Assembly: GCA_000702025.1 (NCBI GenBank)
Contig: KL370851.1
Coordinates: 345,890-409,889 of the forward strand
Origin: Blautia schinkii DSM 10518
GTDB lineage: Bacteria; Bacillota; Clostridia; Lachnospirales; Lachnospiraceae
Length of the DNA stretch: 64,000 bases
Reading direction: 5' to 3'
Under the pieces are notes generated by a model, which saw only the letters and a list, made by a program, of their open reading frames with translations, made no database searches and was not told where the DNA came from. Below are positions 52,385 through 61,733 of this stretch, piece by piece; positions within the stretch are counted from its first letter, which is position 1, and each line of letters starts with the position of its first letter. A program made the position numbers and the translations under genes.

Positions 52385-53251
52385 ATGAAGGTAAAAGTGG
52401 CGAAAACAGCGGGTTTCTGCTTTGGCGTGAAGCGTGCTGTGGATAAAGTGTACGAGCTCATCGCATCGGGTGATAGGGCAATCTATACACTGGGTCCCAT
52501 CATCCACAATGAGGAGGTTGTCTCTGACCTGGAGAGGCGTGGCGTTCGTGTCATCACCGAAGAGGAGCTCGAAACATTGAGCGGCGGCACAGTGGTGATC
52601 CGTTCCCATGGAGTAGGCCGGCACGTGTATGAGAAGCTTAAGGTGTGCGGTCTTGATTACGTGGACGTAACCTGTCCCTTTGTTCTGAAAATCCACAGGA
52701 TTGTGGAGCGTGAGAGCGCTGCCGGCCGTCATATTGTGATCATCGGAGACAAGGATCACCCGGAAGTAAGGGGAATCTGCGGCTGGTGCCAGGGTTCTTA
52801 TACAGTCCTCAAGGACCTGGAAGAGGCGGAAAACTTTACTCCCCACCCCCAAAAACCACTAAGTGTTGTGTCACAAACGACATTTAATTACAACAAATTT
52901 AAAGATTTAGTTGAAATTCTCGGGAAAAAGAGTTATGATAATAATGTTTTAAATATGCTGAATGTTTTAAACACTATTTGTAATGCTACCGAAGAACGGC
53001 AGAGAGAAGCGAAGGACATAGCCGGAGAGGTAGACACTATGCTGGTCGTAGGAGGCCGGCACAGCTCCAATACTCAAAAGCTGTTTGAAATATGTAAAAA
53101 GGAATGTGGAAATACTTACTTTATACAAACACCTGTAGACTTGGATTCTGAAATGTTCCAATGCAGTAGTTGTGTAGGTATTACAGCAGGGGCTTCCACC
53201 CCAAAGAATATTATCGAGGAGGTTCAAGAACATGTCAGAATTAAGTTTTGA
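52385..53251 (+). CDS. ispH: 4-hydroxy-3-methylbut-2-enyl diphosphate reductase
   Basis: 288 residues, last step of the MEP isoprenoid pathway. The iron-sulfur Cys are Cys12 (GFCFGVKRA), the Cys in VDVTCPFVLK and the one in CSSCVGITAG. His in SHGVG and Glu in the TxFN region are also present. It starts 1 bp after cmk. Its end overlaps the S1 gene by 20 bp in another frame; in several Clostridia the two are fused into one protein. The last third is A/T-richer than the first. Confidence 0.95.
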   Translation: MKVKVAKTAGFCFGVKRAVDKVYELIASGDRAIYTLGPIIHNEEVVSDLERRGVRVITEEELETLSGGTVVIRSHGVGRHVYEKLKVCGLDYVDVTCPFVLKIHRIVERESAAGRHIVIIGDKDHPEVRGICGWCQGSYTVLKDLEEAENFTPHPQKPLSVVSQTTFNYNKFKDLVEILGKKSYDNNVLNMLNVLNTICNATEERQREAKDIAGEVDTMLVVGGRHSSNTQKLFEICKKECGNTYFIQTPVDLDSEMFQCSSCVGITAGASTPKNIIEEVQEHVRIKF

Positions 53252-54323
53252 ACAGATGCTGGAAGGTTCCGTAAAAACTATCAGAAATGGAGAAATCGTA
53301 CAGGGTACTGTCATCGATGTGAAAGAAGATGAAATCATCCTGAATATCGGGTATAAAGCAGATGGTATCATCACTAAGAGCGAATACTCTAATGATGCAA
53401 CAGTTGTACTTGCGGATGTTGTACATCCTGGCGAGACCATGGAAGCGAAAGTTTTGAAGGTAAATGACGGCGAAGGCCAGGTTATCTTAACCTATAAGAG
53501 ACTGGCAGCAGAGAAAGGCAACAAACGCCTGGAAGAAGCATTTGAGAATCAGGAAGTTTTAAAAGCTCCGGTTACTCAGGTTTTAGACGGCGGATTATGC
53601 GTGAATGTAGAAGAGGCAAGGGTATTCATCCCGGCAAGCCTTGTATCCGACACTTACGAGAAAGATTTATCCAAATATGCGGATCAGGAGATTGAGTTCA
53701 TCATCACAGAGTTCAACCCGAGACGCCGCCGCATCATCGGAAACCGCAAACAACTTCTGCTTGCTGAGAAAGCTGAAAAGCAGAAAGAACTCATGGAGAG
53801 AATCCACGTTGGCGACACAGTAGAGGGCGTTGTTAAGAATGTAACCGACTTCGGCGCATTCATCGACCTCGGCGGTGCAGACGGTCTGCTTCACATCTCA
53901 GAAATGTCCTGGGGCAGAGTTGAGAATCCGAAAAAAGTATTTAACGTAGGCGACCAGGTTAGAGTCCTGATCAAAGAGATCAACGGCGACAAGATTGCCC
54001 TCTCCCTGAAATTCCCGGAAGAGAACCCATGGCTTTGCGCAGCAGAGAACTTTGCTGTAGGCAACGTGGTATACGGCAGAGTGGCACGTATGACCGATTT
54101 CGGTGCATTCATCGAGCTTGCACCGGGAGTAGACGCACTTCTCCACGTATCCCAGATTTCTAAGGAGCACGTAGCGAAACCGTCAGACGTCCTTTCCATC
54201 GGCCAGGAAATTGAAGCTAAAGTCGTAGATTTTAATGGCGACGATAAGAAGATCAGCCTTAGCATGAAAGCTCTTCAGATGGCTGCACAGGCAGACGAAG
54301 AAGGCTATGCTGAAGAAGAGTGA
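53232..54323 (+). CDS. S1 RNA-binding domain protein (ribosomal protein S1-like)
   Basis: 363 residues with four S1 domains (about 17-85, 100-165, 187-255 and 273-342). The last two carry the clear pattern VTDFGAFIDLGGADGLLHIS and MTDFGAFIELAPGVDALLHV. Four domains is shorter than the six of Escherichia coli S1 and typical of this lineage. It should help mRNA binding to the 30S subunit. GAGGAGG lies inside ispH, so translation is coupled. It ends with an acidic tail and a terminator. Confidence 0.92.
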   Translation: MSELSFEQMLEGSVKTIRNGEIVQGTVIDVKEDEIILNIGYKADGIITKSEYSNDATVVLADVVHPGETMEAKVLKVNDGEGQVILTYKRLAAEKGNKRLEEAFENQEVLKAPVTQVLDGGLCVNVEEARVFIPASLVSDTYEKDLSKYADQEIEFIITEFNPRRRRIIGNRKQLLLAEKAEKQKELMERIHVGDTVEGVVKNVTDFGAFIDLGGADGLLHISEMSWGRVENPKKVFNVGDQVRVLIKEINGDKIALSLKFPEENPWLCAAENFAVGNVVYGRVARMTDFGAFIELAPGVDALLHVSQISKEHVAKPSDVLSIGQEIEAKVVDFNGDDKKISLSMKALQMAAQADEEGYAEEE

Positions 54324-54350
54324 TTTGACTTTTATTAAAAGTAAAGGAAA

Positions 54351-54382
54351 AGAGATATTGCGTATGCGATATCTCTTTTTTT
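54351..54382 (+). terminator. Rho-independent terminator after the S1 gene
   Basis: AGAGATATTGC (54351-54361) and GCGATATCTCT (54366-54376) pair with one G-U around GTAT, then seven T residues. Confidence 0.92.
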
Positions 54383-54390
54383 ATATTTGT

Positions 54391-54448
54391 AAAACCGCAG
54401 AGGGTCCGTGGCGCCGGACCCTCTGCACACCCTTCGCGCTTTTTAAAA
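54391..54448 (+). repeat. Short hairpin repeat, copy C
   Basis: GCAGAGGGTCCG (54397-54408) and CGGACCCTCTGC (54414-54425) give a perfect 12-bp stem, followed by ACACCCTTCGCGCTTTTTAA. Same unit as copy A at 41847. It lies between the S1 gene and the opposing nuclease gene. Confidence 0.85.
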
Positions 54449-54453
54449 TGGAA

Positions 54454-55473
54454 CTATTTTAGCATTTTCAGCATAGTGGGGAGTGTCCTTTGGAGAAAGG
54501 ACTTCACTTTTTCTTTGTTTTCCAGGAAACTATTATCACATGTTACGTATGTATAGCAATTGGCGGCTGTTGCAGGTTCTTTAAGGGATTTATCGAGGTA
54601 TGCGCTGAGGGATTTGGGGACGGCCATGTCCTCGCCTGGCAGATAGTCGTAATCTTTGTAATTTTCGTAATATTGACGTACTCGTCCGGTGTACGTGGTT
54701 ATAGACAGCCGTACATCTGTGCCTTCTCCTGTGATATAAAACTCGTCACTTCCATTGGAAAAGCATTTCGGAAGCGCCTGCTCAAGTGACAGATGGAGGA
54801 GGAGTTTTTCGCCGTCGTATTGCGCGGATGTTACCTCATATGTACCTTCATAAAGAGAAAGATAGCTTAGGACGGTACAAATTCTTCCAAGGCCGATCAA
54901 ATCCTCTTCGTTATGTCCAAGGACTGTTTCCCTGGCTCTGGTATCTTTCTTTTTGAGGAAGCTGCGGTAGAGCTTAATGCATTCACGTCCGTCACAGTAT
55001 TCGCGATTTTGGGTGTCCAGGAATGCTTCGAGGTCGGGCTGGCGCATCTTTGGAAGTTTTAGAAGAGCTTTCACGGGCTTTAGTTCCTGATATAGGTCTA
55101 AGGATGGAATCTCTTCAAAAGGCACCGGGATGCCGTGGAGCCTGCACCTGGCTTCTATATAGGGTTGGTCAAAATGGTTGCCGTTATACTGAATGGTACA
55201 GTTATAGCTCTGTGCAAAGGTGGAGAATGTCTGTAAAAGGAGAGATTCCTCTTGTTCGTTTTCGCACATCCATTGGTGTAATTGCCAGTTATCTTCCTCG
55301 AACACTATAGCGCCGATGAGATACAAAAAAGTGGAATTTCGTGATAGTCCGGTCGTTTCAATATCGTAGAAAAGAGGCTTGAAATCTTTGGTTTCTACCC
55401 TTGGACTAGATAAATTTTTAACACTTTCAAAGTCCGGAAACCCTTGAAAAATAGGCATTTTTTTAACAATCAT
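54454..55473 (-). CDS. Ribonuclease H-like 3'-5' exonuclease (YprB family)
   Basis: 339 residues. The DEDD exonuclease motifs are exo I YDIETTGLS (Asp37, Glu39), exo II QYNGNHFDQPYIEARC and exo III LGHNEEDLIGL. The C-terminal 130 residues are less conserved. The YprB family is widespread in Firmicutes; the substrate is untested. GAAAGGA lies upstream of the ATG. It is transcribed alone toward the S1 gene. Confidence 0.85.
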   Translation of the reverse strand: MIVKKMPIFQGFPDFESVKNLSSPRVETKDFKPLFYDIETTGLSRNSTFLYLIGAIVFEEDNWQLHQWMCENEQEESLLLQTFSTFAQSYNCTIQYNGNHFDQPYIEARCRLHGIPVPFEEIPSLDLYQELKPVKALLKLPKMRQPDLEAFLDTQNREYCDGRECIKLYRSFLKKKDTRARETVLGHNEEDLIGLGRICTVLSYLSLYEGTYEVTSAQYDGEKLLLHLSLEQALPKCFSNGSDEFYITGEGTDVRLSITTYTGRVRQYYENYKDYDYLPGEDMAVPKSLSAYLDKSLKEPATAANCYTYVTCDNSFLENKEKVKSFLQRTLPTMLKMLK

Positions 55474-55610
55474 GTTAACATTTTTCCTTTCGTGGATTGT
55501 ATCTAATTATACACAAGATTTTTGCATTTGGGTAGTGAATTTTTTTCTAAAAAGAGTTATAGTATAGGTAAGTGATTCGTCAGAATATATAAAGAAGGTT
55601 GAGAATTAAA

Positions 55611-56477
55611 ATGTGGGATTTAACCATCGGTGGAGTTGATTTTTATCATCTTATCAATTGGTTTTTTATATATAGTTTCTTTGGCTGGCTATGGGAAACC
55701 TGTTTTGTATCTGCTAAGAAAGGCCAGTATGTGAACCGTGGATTTATCAACGGTCCTTTTTGTACGATTTATGGCTTTGGAGCCTTGGCTGTTTATCTGA
55801 TTTTGAAGCCGGTGGGTGACAGCCTGCTTTGGCTGTTTCTTGGCGGTATCGTGGTGGCGACGGTCCTTGAGTATCTGACCGCGGTGCTGATGGAGAGTAT
55901 TTTCCATACCTCCTGGTGGGATTACAGCGATAAGAAGTTTAATTTTCAAGGACGCATCTGCCTGGGAGCTTCTCTTGGCTGGGGCTTTTTTACCGTACTT
56001 CTTTTCCGTGTGCTTCATCCCCTTGTGGAGGAGATTGTGGGGCTTTATCCCCAGCTTGCAGGTGAGGTGGGCGTTTGTATGCTTACAGCAGGCTATGCGG
56101 TGGATTTTTGTTTTTCCGCGGCTGCAGCTTTCCATCTCCACGAGCGTATACCGGCTTGGGAGCAGGCACTCAATGACATGCAGGGTGAGCTTCTTGTAAA
56201 AGTGAGGGAGACAATGGGCACTTTGGAGAGAGCCAAAGGCTTTACCATAGACAGTGTGAAAGAACGTCTTGAGGACGTGGAGCTTCTCAAGGAACTTGAG
56301 GAGAAGCGTTCCGCACTGATGCGTGATCTGACCAGGGAGCTTGACCAGCGTAAGCAGGCTATGGCTGCAATGTTTGGACATAACGTAAGCCGTTTTGTCA
56401 AGGCTTACCCCAATCTGAACCGTGGATACCGTATCCATAAAGAAAAACGGGATAATAAAAAACAGAAGAAATCATAA
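55611..56477 (+). CDS. Membrane protein of the putative type IV ABC-transporter family
   Basis: 288 residues. About five membrane segments in the first 190 residues include INWFFIYSFFGWLWETCFVS and RGFINGPFCTIYGFGALAVY, diagnostic of the PF06541 family often annotated as ABC-transporter type IV. A coiled-coil, charged C-terminal tail (about 200-288) follows. No ATPase lies beside it, so transport is unproven. The ATG at 55611 is chosen; a TTG four codons earlier touches its ribosome site. The Rnf operon starts 43 bp later. Confidence 0.82.
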   Translation: MWDLTIGGVDFYHLINWFFIYSFFGWLWETCFVSAKKGQYVNRGFINGPFCTIYGFGALAVYLILKPVGDSLLWLFLGGIVVATVLEYLTAVLMESIFHTSWWDYSDKKFNFQGRICLGASLGWGFFTVLLFRVLHPLVEEIVGLYPQLAGEVGVCMLTAGYAVDFCFSAAAAFHLHERIPAWEQALNDMQGELLVKVRETMGTLERAKGFTIDSVKERLEDVELLKELEEKRSALMRDLTRELDQRKQAMAAMFGHNVSRFVKAYPNLNRGYRIHKEKRDNKKQKKS

Positions 56478-56520
56478 GCGGCTTTTATGAGTGCTTAACA
56501 TAAAGGAGGGAATGATACAT

Positions 56521-57837
56521 ATGGGACTTTTAACCTTCAAGGGTGGTGTCCATCCTTATGATGGAAAGGAATTGTCCAAGAATTATCCGATTGAAAAATA
56601 TCTTCCAAAGGGGGAAATGGTGTATCCGCTTTCCCAGCATATCGGCGCTCCTGCGGTGCCGGTGGTTGCCAAGGGCGACCGTGTGCTGGCTGGCCAGAAG
56701 ATTGCCGATGCGGGCGGTTTTGTCTCTGCACCTGTACATTCTTCTGTTTCCGGTACGGTGAAGGGAATGGAGCAGCGTCTGACTGCCACAGGCTCTATGG
56801 TAAATTCCATCATCATTGAGAATGACCAGCAGTATGAGGAAACGGAATTTACACCTGCCAGACTTGAAGAACTCTCCAAGGAGGAAATCCTTAAGCGGAT
56901 TCAGGATGGCGGAGTAGTGGGAATGGGCGGGGCCGGGTTCCCTACGCATGTGAAGCTTTCGCCCAAGGACCCTGACAAGATTGAATTTGTTCTGGTCAAC
57001 GGTGCGGAATGCGAGCCATATCTGACCAGTGATTACCGCAGGATGCTGGAAGAACCGGAGAAAATCGTGGAGGGCCTGCGTGTGATGCTGACACTCTTTG
57101 ACAATGCCAAGGGGTATATCTGCATTGAGGATAATAAGCCTGACTGTATCGAAAAAATGAAAGCGCTTGTGGCTGATATCCCGCGTATTGAGGTGAAGGA
57201 GCTTATGACCAAATATCCTCAGGGTGGTGAGCGTACGTTGATCTACGCGACTACCGGACGGGAAATCAATTCTTCCATGCTTCCCGCTGATGTAGGCTGT
57301 GTGGTTGACAATGTAGATACCGTGGTTGCCATCTATAAGGCTGTGCTTCTGGGCCGTCCGGTCATGAGCCGTATCGTCACAGTAACCGGTGATGCAATCA
57401 ATCAGCCGAAGAACTTTACGGTACTTACCGGAACGAATATGGAGGAGCTTATACAGGCTGCGGGCGGGCTGAAGGACCACGCGGCTAAGGTGATTTCCGG
57501 CGGCCCGATGATGGGCTTTGCCATGTATGACCTTCATGTTCCCTGTATTAAGACTTCATCTGCATTTCTCTGTCTGGAGAAGGACCCTGTATCTGAGGCA
57601 CAGCAGACGGCCTGTATCAACTGCGGCAGATGTGTGAGCGTCTGTCCGGGCCATGTGCTCCCGGCCCGTCTTGCTACCTTTGCGGAGCACGGGGATATGG
57701 CTGCTTTTGAGAAATATGACGGTATGGAATGCTGTGAGTGCGGCTGCTGCAGCTATGTTTGTCCGGCGAAACGGCCGCTGACCCAGAGCATCAAGTCAAT
57801 GCGTAAGATGGTTCTTGCCAACCGTAAGAAGAAGTAG
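56521..57837 (+). CDS. rnfC: Rnf electron transport complex subunit C
   Basis: 438 residues. The Rnf complex couples reduced ferredoxin to NAD and pumps sodium or protons. RnfC has the N-terminal GVHPYDGKELS, the NADH/FMN-binding Gly motif GVVGMGGAGFPTHVKLS and two [4Fe-4S] sets, CINCGRCVSVCPGHVLP and CCECGCCSYVCPAKRPL. The ATG after AAAGGAGGG at ten bases is preferred over one three codons earlier. First of six Rnf genes. Confidence 0.95.
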   Translation: MGLLTFKGGVHPYDGKELSKNYPIEKYLPKGEMVYPLSQHIGAPAVPVVAKGDRVLAGQKIADAGGFVSAPVHSSVSGTVKGMEQRLTATGSMVNSIIIENDQQYEETEFTPARLEELSKEEILKRIQDGGVVGMGGAGFPTHVKLSPKDPDKIEFVLVNGAECEPYLTSDYRRMLEEPEKIVEGLRVMLTLFDNAKGYICIEDNKPDCIEKMKALVADIPRIEVKELMTKYPQGGERTLIYATTGREINSSMLPADVGCVVDNVDTVVAIYKAVLLGRPVMSRIVTVTGDAINQPKNFTVLTGTNMEELIQAAGGLKDHAAKVISGGPMMGFAMYDLHVPCIKTSSAFLCLEKDPVSEAQQTACINCGRCVSVCPGHVLPARLATFAEHGDMAAFEKYDGMECCECGCCSYVCPAKRPLTQSIKSMRKMVLANRKKK

Positions 57838-57855
57838 AAGAGGGGGAAGTGTACA

Positions 57856-58833
57856 ATGGATCAGATGTTACATGTATCATCGAATCCCCATGTAAGGGAT
57901 AAGATGAGTACAAGCAGAATCATGCAGCTGGTAGTGATCGCACTGCTTCCTGCCAGCGTATTCGGAATTTGGAATTTTGGGTTTCGCGCCCTTTTAATCA
58001 TCCTGGTGTCTGTCGTGTCCAGTGTGGCTTTTGAATGGCTGTATGACCATTTCATGCACAAGCAGAATACGATCACGGATTATAGTGCAGTTGTCACAGG
58101 GCTTTTGCTGGCGCTTAATATGCCGGCTTCCATTCCGCTGTGGATGCCAGTGCTCGGCAGCGCTTTTGCCATTATTGTTGTTAAGCAGCTTTTCGGAGGC
58201 CTGGGACAGAATATCATGAACCCGGCCCTTGCAGGACGCTGTTTCCTGATGATTTCCTTTGCGGGAAAGATGACGGACTTTGCTGTTTCTGACGGTTTTC
58301 GAGGTGTTGTGGACAGTGTGACCGGAGCTACCCCTCTGGCAGCACTTAAGGACCATGGTTTTACAGACGGCTCCGTGCCGGTTTGGGATATGTTCCTCGG
58401 TAATACCCAGGGAACCATCGGTGAGACCTCTGCTCTGGCGATTCTCATCGGCGCGGTGATTCTTCTCATCTTCAAGGTGATCGATCTGAAGGTGCCGCTT
58501 ACATACATCGGAAGCTTTTCTGTTTTTGTAATTTTGTATATGCTGTTTTCAGGGATGGGCTTTGACGGTAATTACTTATTCAGCCATCTGTTCGGCGGCG
58601 GTTTGATGCTCGGTGCGTGGTTTATGGCCACGGACTATGTGACTACGCCGATCACCGTTAAAGGACAGCTTGTATATGGCTGCTGTCTGGGTGTGCTCAC
58701 CGCAGTATTCCGTCTGTTCGGTGGCTCTGCAGAGGGTGTTTCCTATGCGATCATCTTCTGTAACCTGCTGGTACCGCTTATTGAACGTGTCACCCGTCCA
58801 ATCGCATTCGGGAAGGGAGGCAAGAAGGCATGA
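57856..58833 (+). CDS. rnfD: Rnf complex subunit D
   Basis: 325 residues with about nine membrane helices. The covalent FMN site is the Thr in DSVTGATPLAAL. Other conserved text is GGLGQNIMNPALAGRCFL and the C-terminal GVSYAIIFCNLLVPLIER. GAGGGGGAAGTGTACA precedes the ATG. Its stop overlaps rnfG by ATGA. Confidence 0.95.
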   Translation: MDQMLHVSSNPHVRDKMSTSRIMQLVVIALLPASVFGIWNFGFRALLIILVSVVSSVAFEWLYDHFMHKQNTITDYSAVVTGLLLALNMPASIPLWMPVLGSAFAIIVVKQLFGGLGQNIMNPALAGRCFLMISFAGKMTDFAVSDGFRGVVDSVTGATPLAALKDHGFTDGSVPVWDMFLGNTQGTIGETSALAILIGAVILLIFKVIDLKVPLTYIGSFSVFVILYMLFSGMGFDGNYLFSHLFGGGLMLGAWFMATDYVTTPITVKGQLVYGCCLGVLTAVFRLFGGSAEGVSYAIIFCNLLVPLIERVTRPIAFGKGGKKA

Positions 58834-59438
58834 GCAATCGAATTATAAAAGATACCATCGCCATCACCGTGATCACGTTGGTGGCAGGACTGGCTCTCGG
58901 ACTGGTGCAGGACATCACTGCCAAGCCGATTGCTGAGCAGAAGAGTATGGCAAAGGAGAAGGCTTACAAGGCTGTATTTGCTGACGCAGATTCCTTTGAC
59001 ACCGTATTTACCGGAGAGGATCCGGATCTGGAGGCTTTTCTTGACGAAAACGGCTACGGTGCACAGAATATTGACGAAGTGATGCTGGCTAAGGACAGCT
59101 CCGGCAGCGAACTCGGTTATGCGTTTACCGTGACTACCTCGGAAGGGTACGGCGGGGATATCCAGTTTGCCATGGGTGTCAAAGATGACGGAACCTTAAA
59201 CGGGATTTCCATCCTTACCATCAATGAGACAGCCGGACTTGGAATGAAGGCGAAAACAGATGAATTCCAGGGGCAGTTCAGCGATAAAAATGTAGACAAA
59301 TTTGAATATACGAAAAACGGTGCCACCGCAGATGATCAGATTGACGCTTTGAGCGGAGCCACCATCACCACCAATGCAATGACCAACGGCGTCAATGCCG
59401 GGTTGTGTGCATTCCAGTATGAGAAAGGAGGAAATTAA
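58830..59438 (+). CDS. rnfG: Rnf complex subunit G
   Basis: 202 residues. One N-terminal helix and an outer FMN-binding domain with the flavinylation motif DALSGATITTNAM (FMN on Thr). The four-base overlap with rnfD indicates coupled translation. It passes electrons through covalent FMN within the complex. Confidence 0.95.
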   Translation: MSNRIIKDTIAITVITLVAGLALGLVQDITAKPIAEQKSMAKEKAYKAVFADADSFDTVFTGEDPDLEAFLDENGYGAQNIDEVMLAKDSSGSELGYAFTVTTSEGYGGDIQFAMGVKDDGTLNGISILTINETAGLGMKAKTDEFQGQFSDKNVDKFEYTKNGATADDQIDALSGATITTNAMTNGVNAGLCAFQYEKGGN

Positions 59439-59441
59439 GCG

Positions 59442-60152
59442 ATGAATGCAAATTCACCTATGGAACGTTTATCAAATGGTATCATCAAAGAAAATCCTAC
59501 CTTTGTGCTGATGCTGGGTATGTGTCCGACTCTGGCAGTTACGACCTCCGCTACCAACGGTGTGGGTATGGGTCTGACGACTATGGTTATTCTGGCGGCT
59601 TCTAACCTGATGATATCCCTGCTTCGGAATTTTATCCCGGACCGGGTGCGTATGCCCGCTTTTATCGTAGTAGTGGCATCCTTTGTGACGATCGTGCAGT
59701 TATTACTTGAGGGATTTATCCCAAGCTTGTATGACTCTCTGGGCCTTTATATTCCTCTGATCGTAGTAAACTGTATCATCCTCGGACGTGCGGAGTCTTA
59801 TGCCTCCAAGAATCCTCCTGTGCCTTCACTTTTTGACGGAATCGGCATGGGGCTTGGTTTTACACTTAGTATCACCTGTATTGGTGCAGTGAGAGAGATT
59901 CTCGGCGCAGGACAGCTTTTCGGAAAACAGATTCTTCCGCTGGCTGACGCAGCCGCTGGTAAAATCGGCTTTGAGCCAATCACTATTTTCATCCTTGCCC
60001 CGGGCGCATTCTTTGTTCTCGCTTTCTTATCCGCGCTTCAGAACAAATTTAAGCTCGGCGCCGCCAAACGCGGTATTGATCCCAGTAACCCGGACTGCGG
60101 CGGAAGCTGTGCTTCCTGCGGCAATTCCATGTGCAAAGGGAAAAGGGGGTAA
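59442..60152 (+). CDS. rnfE: Rnf complex subunit E
   Basis: 236 residues, six membrane helices. Has NPTFVLMLGMCPTLAVTTSA and the Cys pair region typical of RnfE/NqrD. The C-terminal Cys-rich tail (CGGSCASCGNSMCKG) is unusual against the core family and could bind metal. AAAGGAGG precedes the ATG. Confidence 0.95.
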   Translation: MNANSPMERLSNGIIKENPTFVLMLGMCPTLAVTTSATNGVGMGLTTMVILAASNLMISLLRNFIPDRVRMPAFIVVVASFVTIVQLLLEGFIPSLYDSLGLYIPLIVVNCIILGRAESYASKNPPVPSLFDGIGMGLGFTLSITCIGAVREILGAGQLFGKQILPLADAAAGKIGFEPITIFILAPGAFFVLAFLSALQNKFKLGAAKRGIDPSNPDCGGSCASCGNSMCKGKRG

Positions 60153-60158
60153 GGCAGC

Positions 60159-60734
60159 ATGAAAGAATTATTGATTATCGGAATCGGCGCCGCCCTTGTA
60201 AATAACGTAGTGCTCAGTCAGTTCCTGGGCCTGTGTCCTTTCCTGGGCGTATCTAAAAAAATCGACACGGCGGCCGGCATGGGCGCAGCGGTAATCTTCG
60301 TTATTACCCTGTCCTCCTTTGTTACGAGCCTGATTTACAATTTTATTTTAATCCCGACGAACCTTACATACCTGCAGACGATCGTATTTATTCTGATCAT
60401 CGCTGCACTTGTACAGTTCGTGGAGATGTTCCTGAAAAAAGCGATGCCGCCTTTATACCAGGCGTTGGGTGTTTACCTGCCATTGATCACCACCAACTGC
60501 GCAGTGCTCGGTGTGGCGATCATCAATGTGCAGAAGGATTACAACGTACTGCAGGGCACCATCAACGGATTTGCTACGGCTGTCGGCTTTACCATTGCGA
60601 TTGTGCTGATGGCAGGACTCCGTGAGAAAATTGAATACAATGATATTCCGAAATCGTTTCAGGGATTCCCCATCGTACTCCTGACAGCAGGACTGATGGC
60701 AATTGCCTTTTTCGGATTTTCAGGATTGATTTAA
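60159..60734 (+). CDS. rnfA: Rnf complex subunit A
   Basis: 191 residues, six membrane helices, paralogous to RnfE. Begins MKELLIIGIGAALVNNVVLS and has FLGLCPFLGVSKKID and LPLITTNCAVLGVA. The Cys residues fit the membrane [2Fe-2S] cluster formed with RnfE. Confidence 0.96.
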   Translation: MKELLIIGIGAALVNNVVLSQFLGLCPFLGVSKKIDTAAGMGAAVIFVITLSSFVTSLIYNFILIPTNLTYLQTIVFILIIAALVQFVEMFLKKAMPPLYQALGVYLPLITTNCAVLGVAIINVQKDYNVLQGTINGFATAVGFTIAIVLMAGLREKIEYNDIPKSFQGFPIVLLTAGLMAIAFFGFSGLI

Positions 60735-60747
60735 GGAGGGTGATAAG

Positions 60748-61539
60748 ATGAATGTTGGAGCAATTATCATGGCAACCGTTGTGGTTGCGGCAGTAGGCCT
60801 CTTCATCGGCATCTTCCTGGGAGTCGCAGGAAACAAATTCGCAGTGGAGGTGGATGAGCGCGAGGTGGCTATCCGCGATGCACTTCCGGGAAACAACTGC
60901 GGCGGCTGTGGATATCCGGGCTGTGACGGCCTTGCGGCTGCCATTGCCAAAGGCGAAGCGCCGGTAAACGGCTGTCCTGTGGGCGGAGATCCGGTAGGGA
61001 AAGTAATCGCAGAGATCATGGGCCAGGAGGTCGTGGAGAGCGCACGTCAGGTGGCCTTTGTGAAATGTGCAGGAACCTGTGATAAGACAAAAGAAAATTA
61101 CGATTATTCCGGTGTTGAGGACTGTGAGATGATGGCCTTCATTCCCGGCGGCGGTGCAAAAGCATGTGCATTCGGATGCCTTGGCTACGGAAGCTGTGTG
61201 AAAGCATGTCCCTTTGACGCGATACATATTATCAACGGTGTTGCTGTGGTAGACAAAGAAGCATGTAAGGCCTGCGGCAAATGCGTGGGAAAATGTCCGA
61301 AACATTTGATCGAGCTGGTACCTTATGATCAGAGTACCTTCGTTGGCTGCAGCTCTCATGCCAAAGGCAAAGCAGTGACATCCGCCTGCGAGGTAGGCTG
61401 CATCGGATGTAAGAAGTGCGAGAAAGTATGTCCGAATGAAGCGGTTACGGTCACAGACTTCTGTGCACATATTGACTATGAGAAATGCACGAACTGCGGC
61501 GCCTGCAGGGAGGCATGCCCGAGAGGTATCATCCTATAA
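60748..61539 (+). CDS. rnfB: Rnf complex subunit B
   Basis: 263 residues. An N-terminal helix, then a Cys cluster LPGNNCGGCGYPGCDGLA, and later several [4Fe-4S] ferredoxin motifs including CVKACPFDAIH, CKACGKCVGKCPKHL and CTNCGACREACPRG. It accepts electrons from ferredoxin. AAGGAGGGTGATAAG precedes the ATG. The Rnf operon ends here, before a hairpin. Confidence 0.96.
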   Translation: MNVGAIIMATVVVAAVGLFIGIFLGVAGNKFAVEVDEREVAIRDALPGNNCGGCGYPGCDGLAAAIAKGEAPVNGCPVGGDPVGKVIAEIMGQEVVESARQVAFVKCAGTCDKTKENYDYSGVEDCEMMAFIPGGGAKACAFGCLGYGSCVKACPFDAIHIINGVAVVDKEACKACGKCVGKCPKHLIELVPYDQSTFVGCSSHAKGKAVTSACEVGCIGCKKCEKVCPNEAVTVTDFCAHIDYEKCTNCGACREACPRGIIL

Positions 61540-61668
61540 TTACAAGATTTCTCCCACCGACATGAAGCCGGTTTGAGCATCGGTGTAAGCGTTAAGTACA
61601 GTGAATATGTCCGGTGTGGATGGAAATAAACTTATTGATAGTTTTAAAACTCCTATGATGACGGCGGA

Positions 61669-61692
61669 GGCTGCTGCAATTTTGCAGCAGCC
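61669..61692 (+). terminator. Hairpin after the Rnf operon
   Basis: GGCTGCTGCAA (61669-61679) and TTGCAGCAGCC (61682-61692) form an 11-bp perfect stem. The T tract after it is weak. A 110-codon frame through this stretch (61601-61933) has no ribosome site and is not a gene. Confidence 0.65.
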
Positions 61693-61733
61693 TTTGCTGT
61701 GTATATATTTCACGGCAGCCTTTGCGTGTATAC

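Noticed and set aside
52385..54323. Frameshift joining ispH and the S1 gene
   Set aside because: Both genes have full-length domains, and the S1 gene has its own strong ribosome site and ATG.
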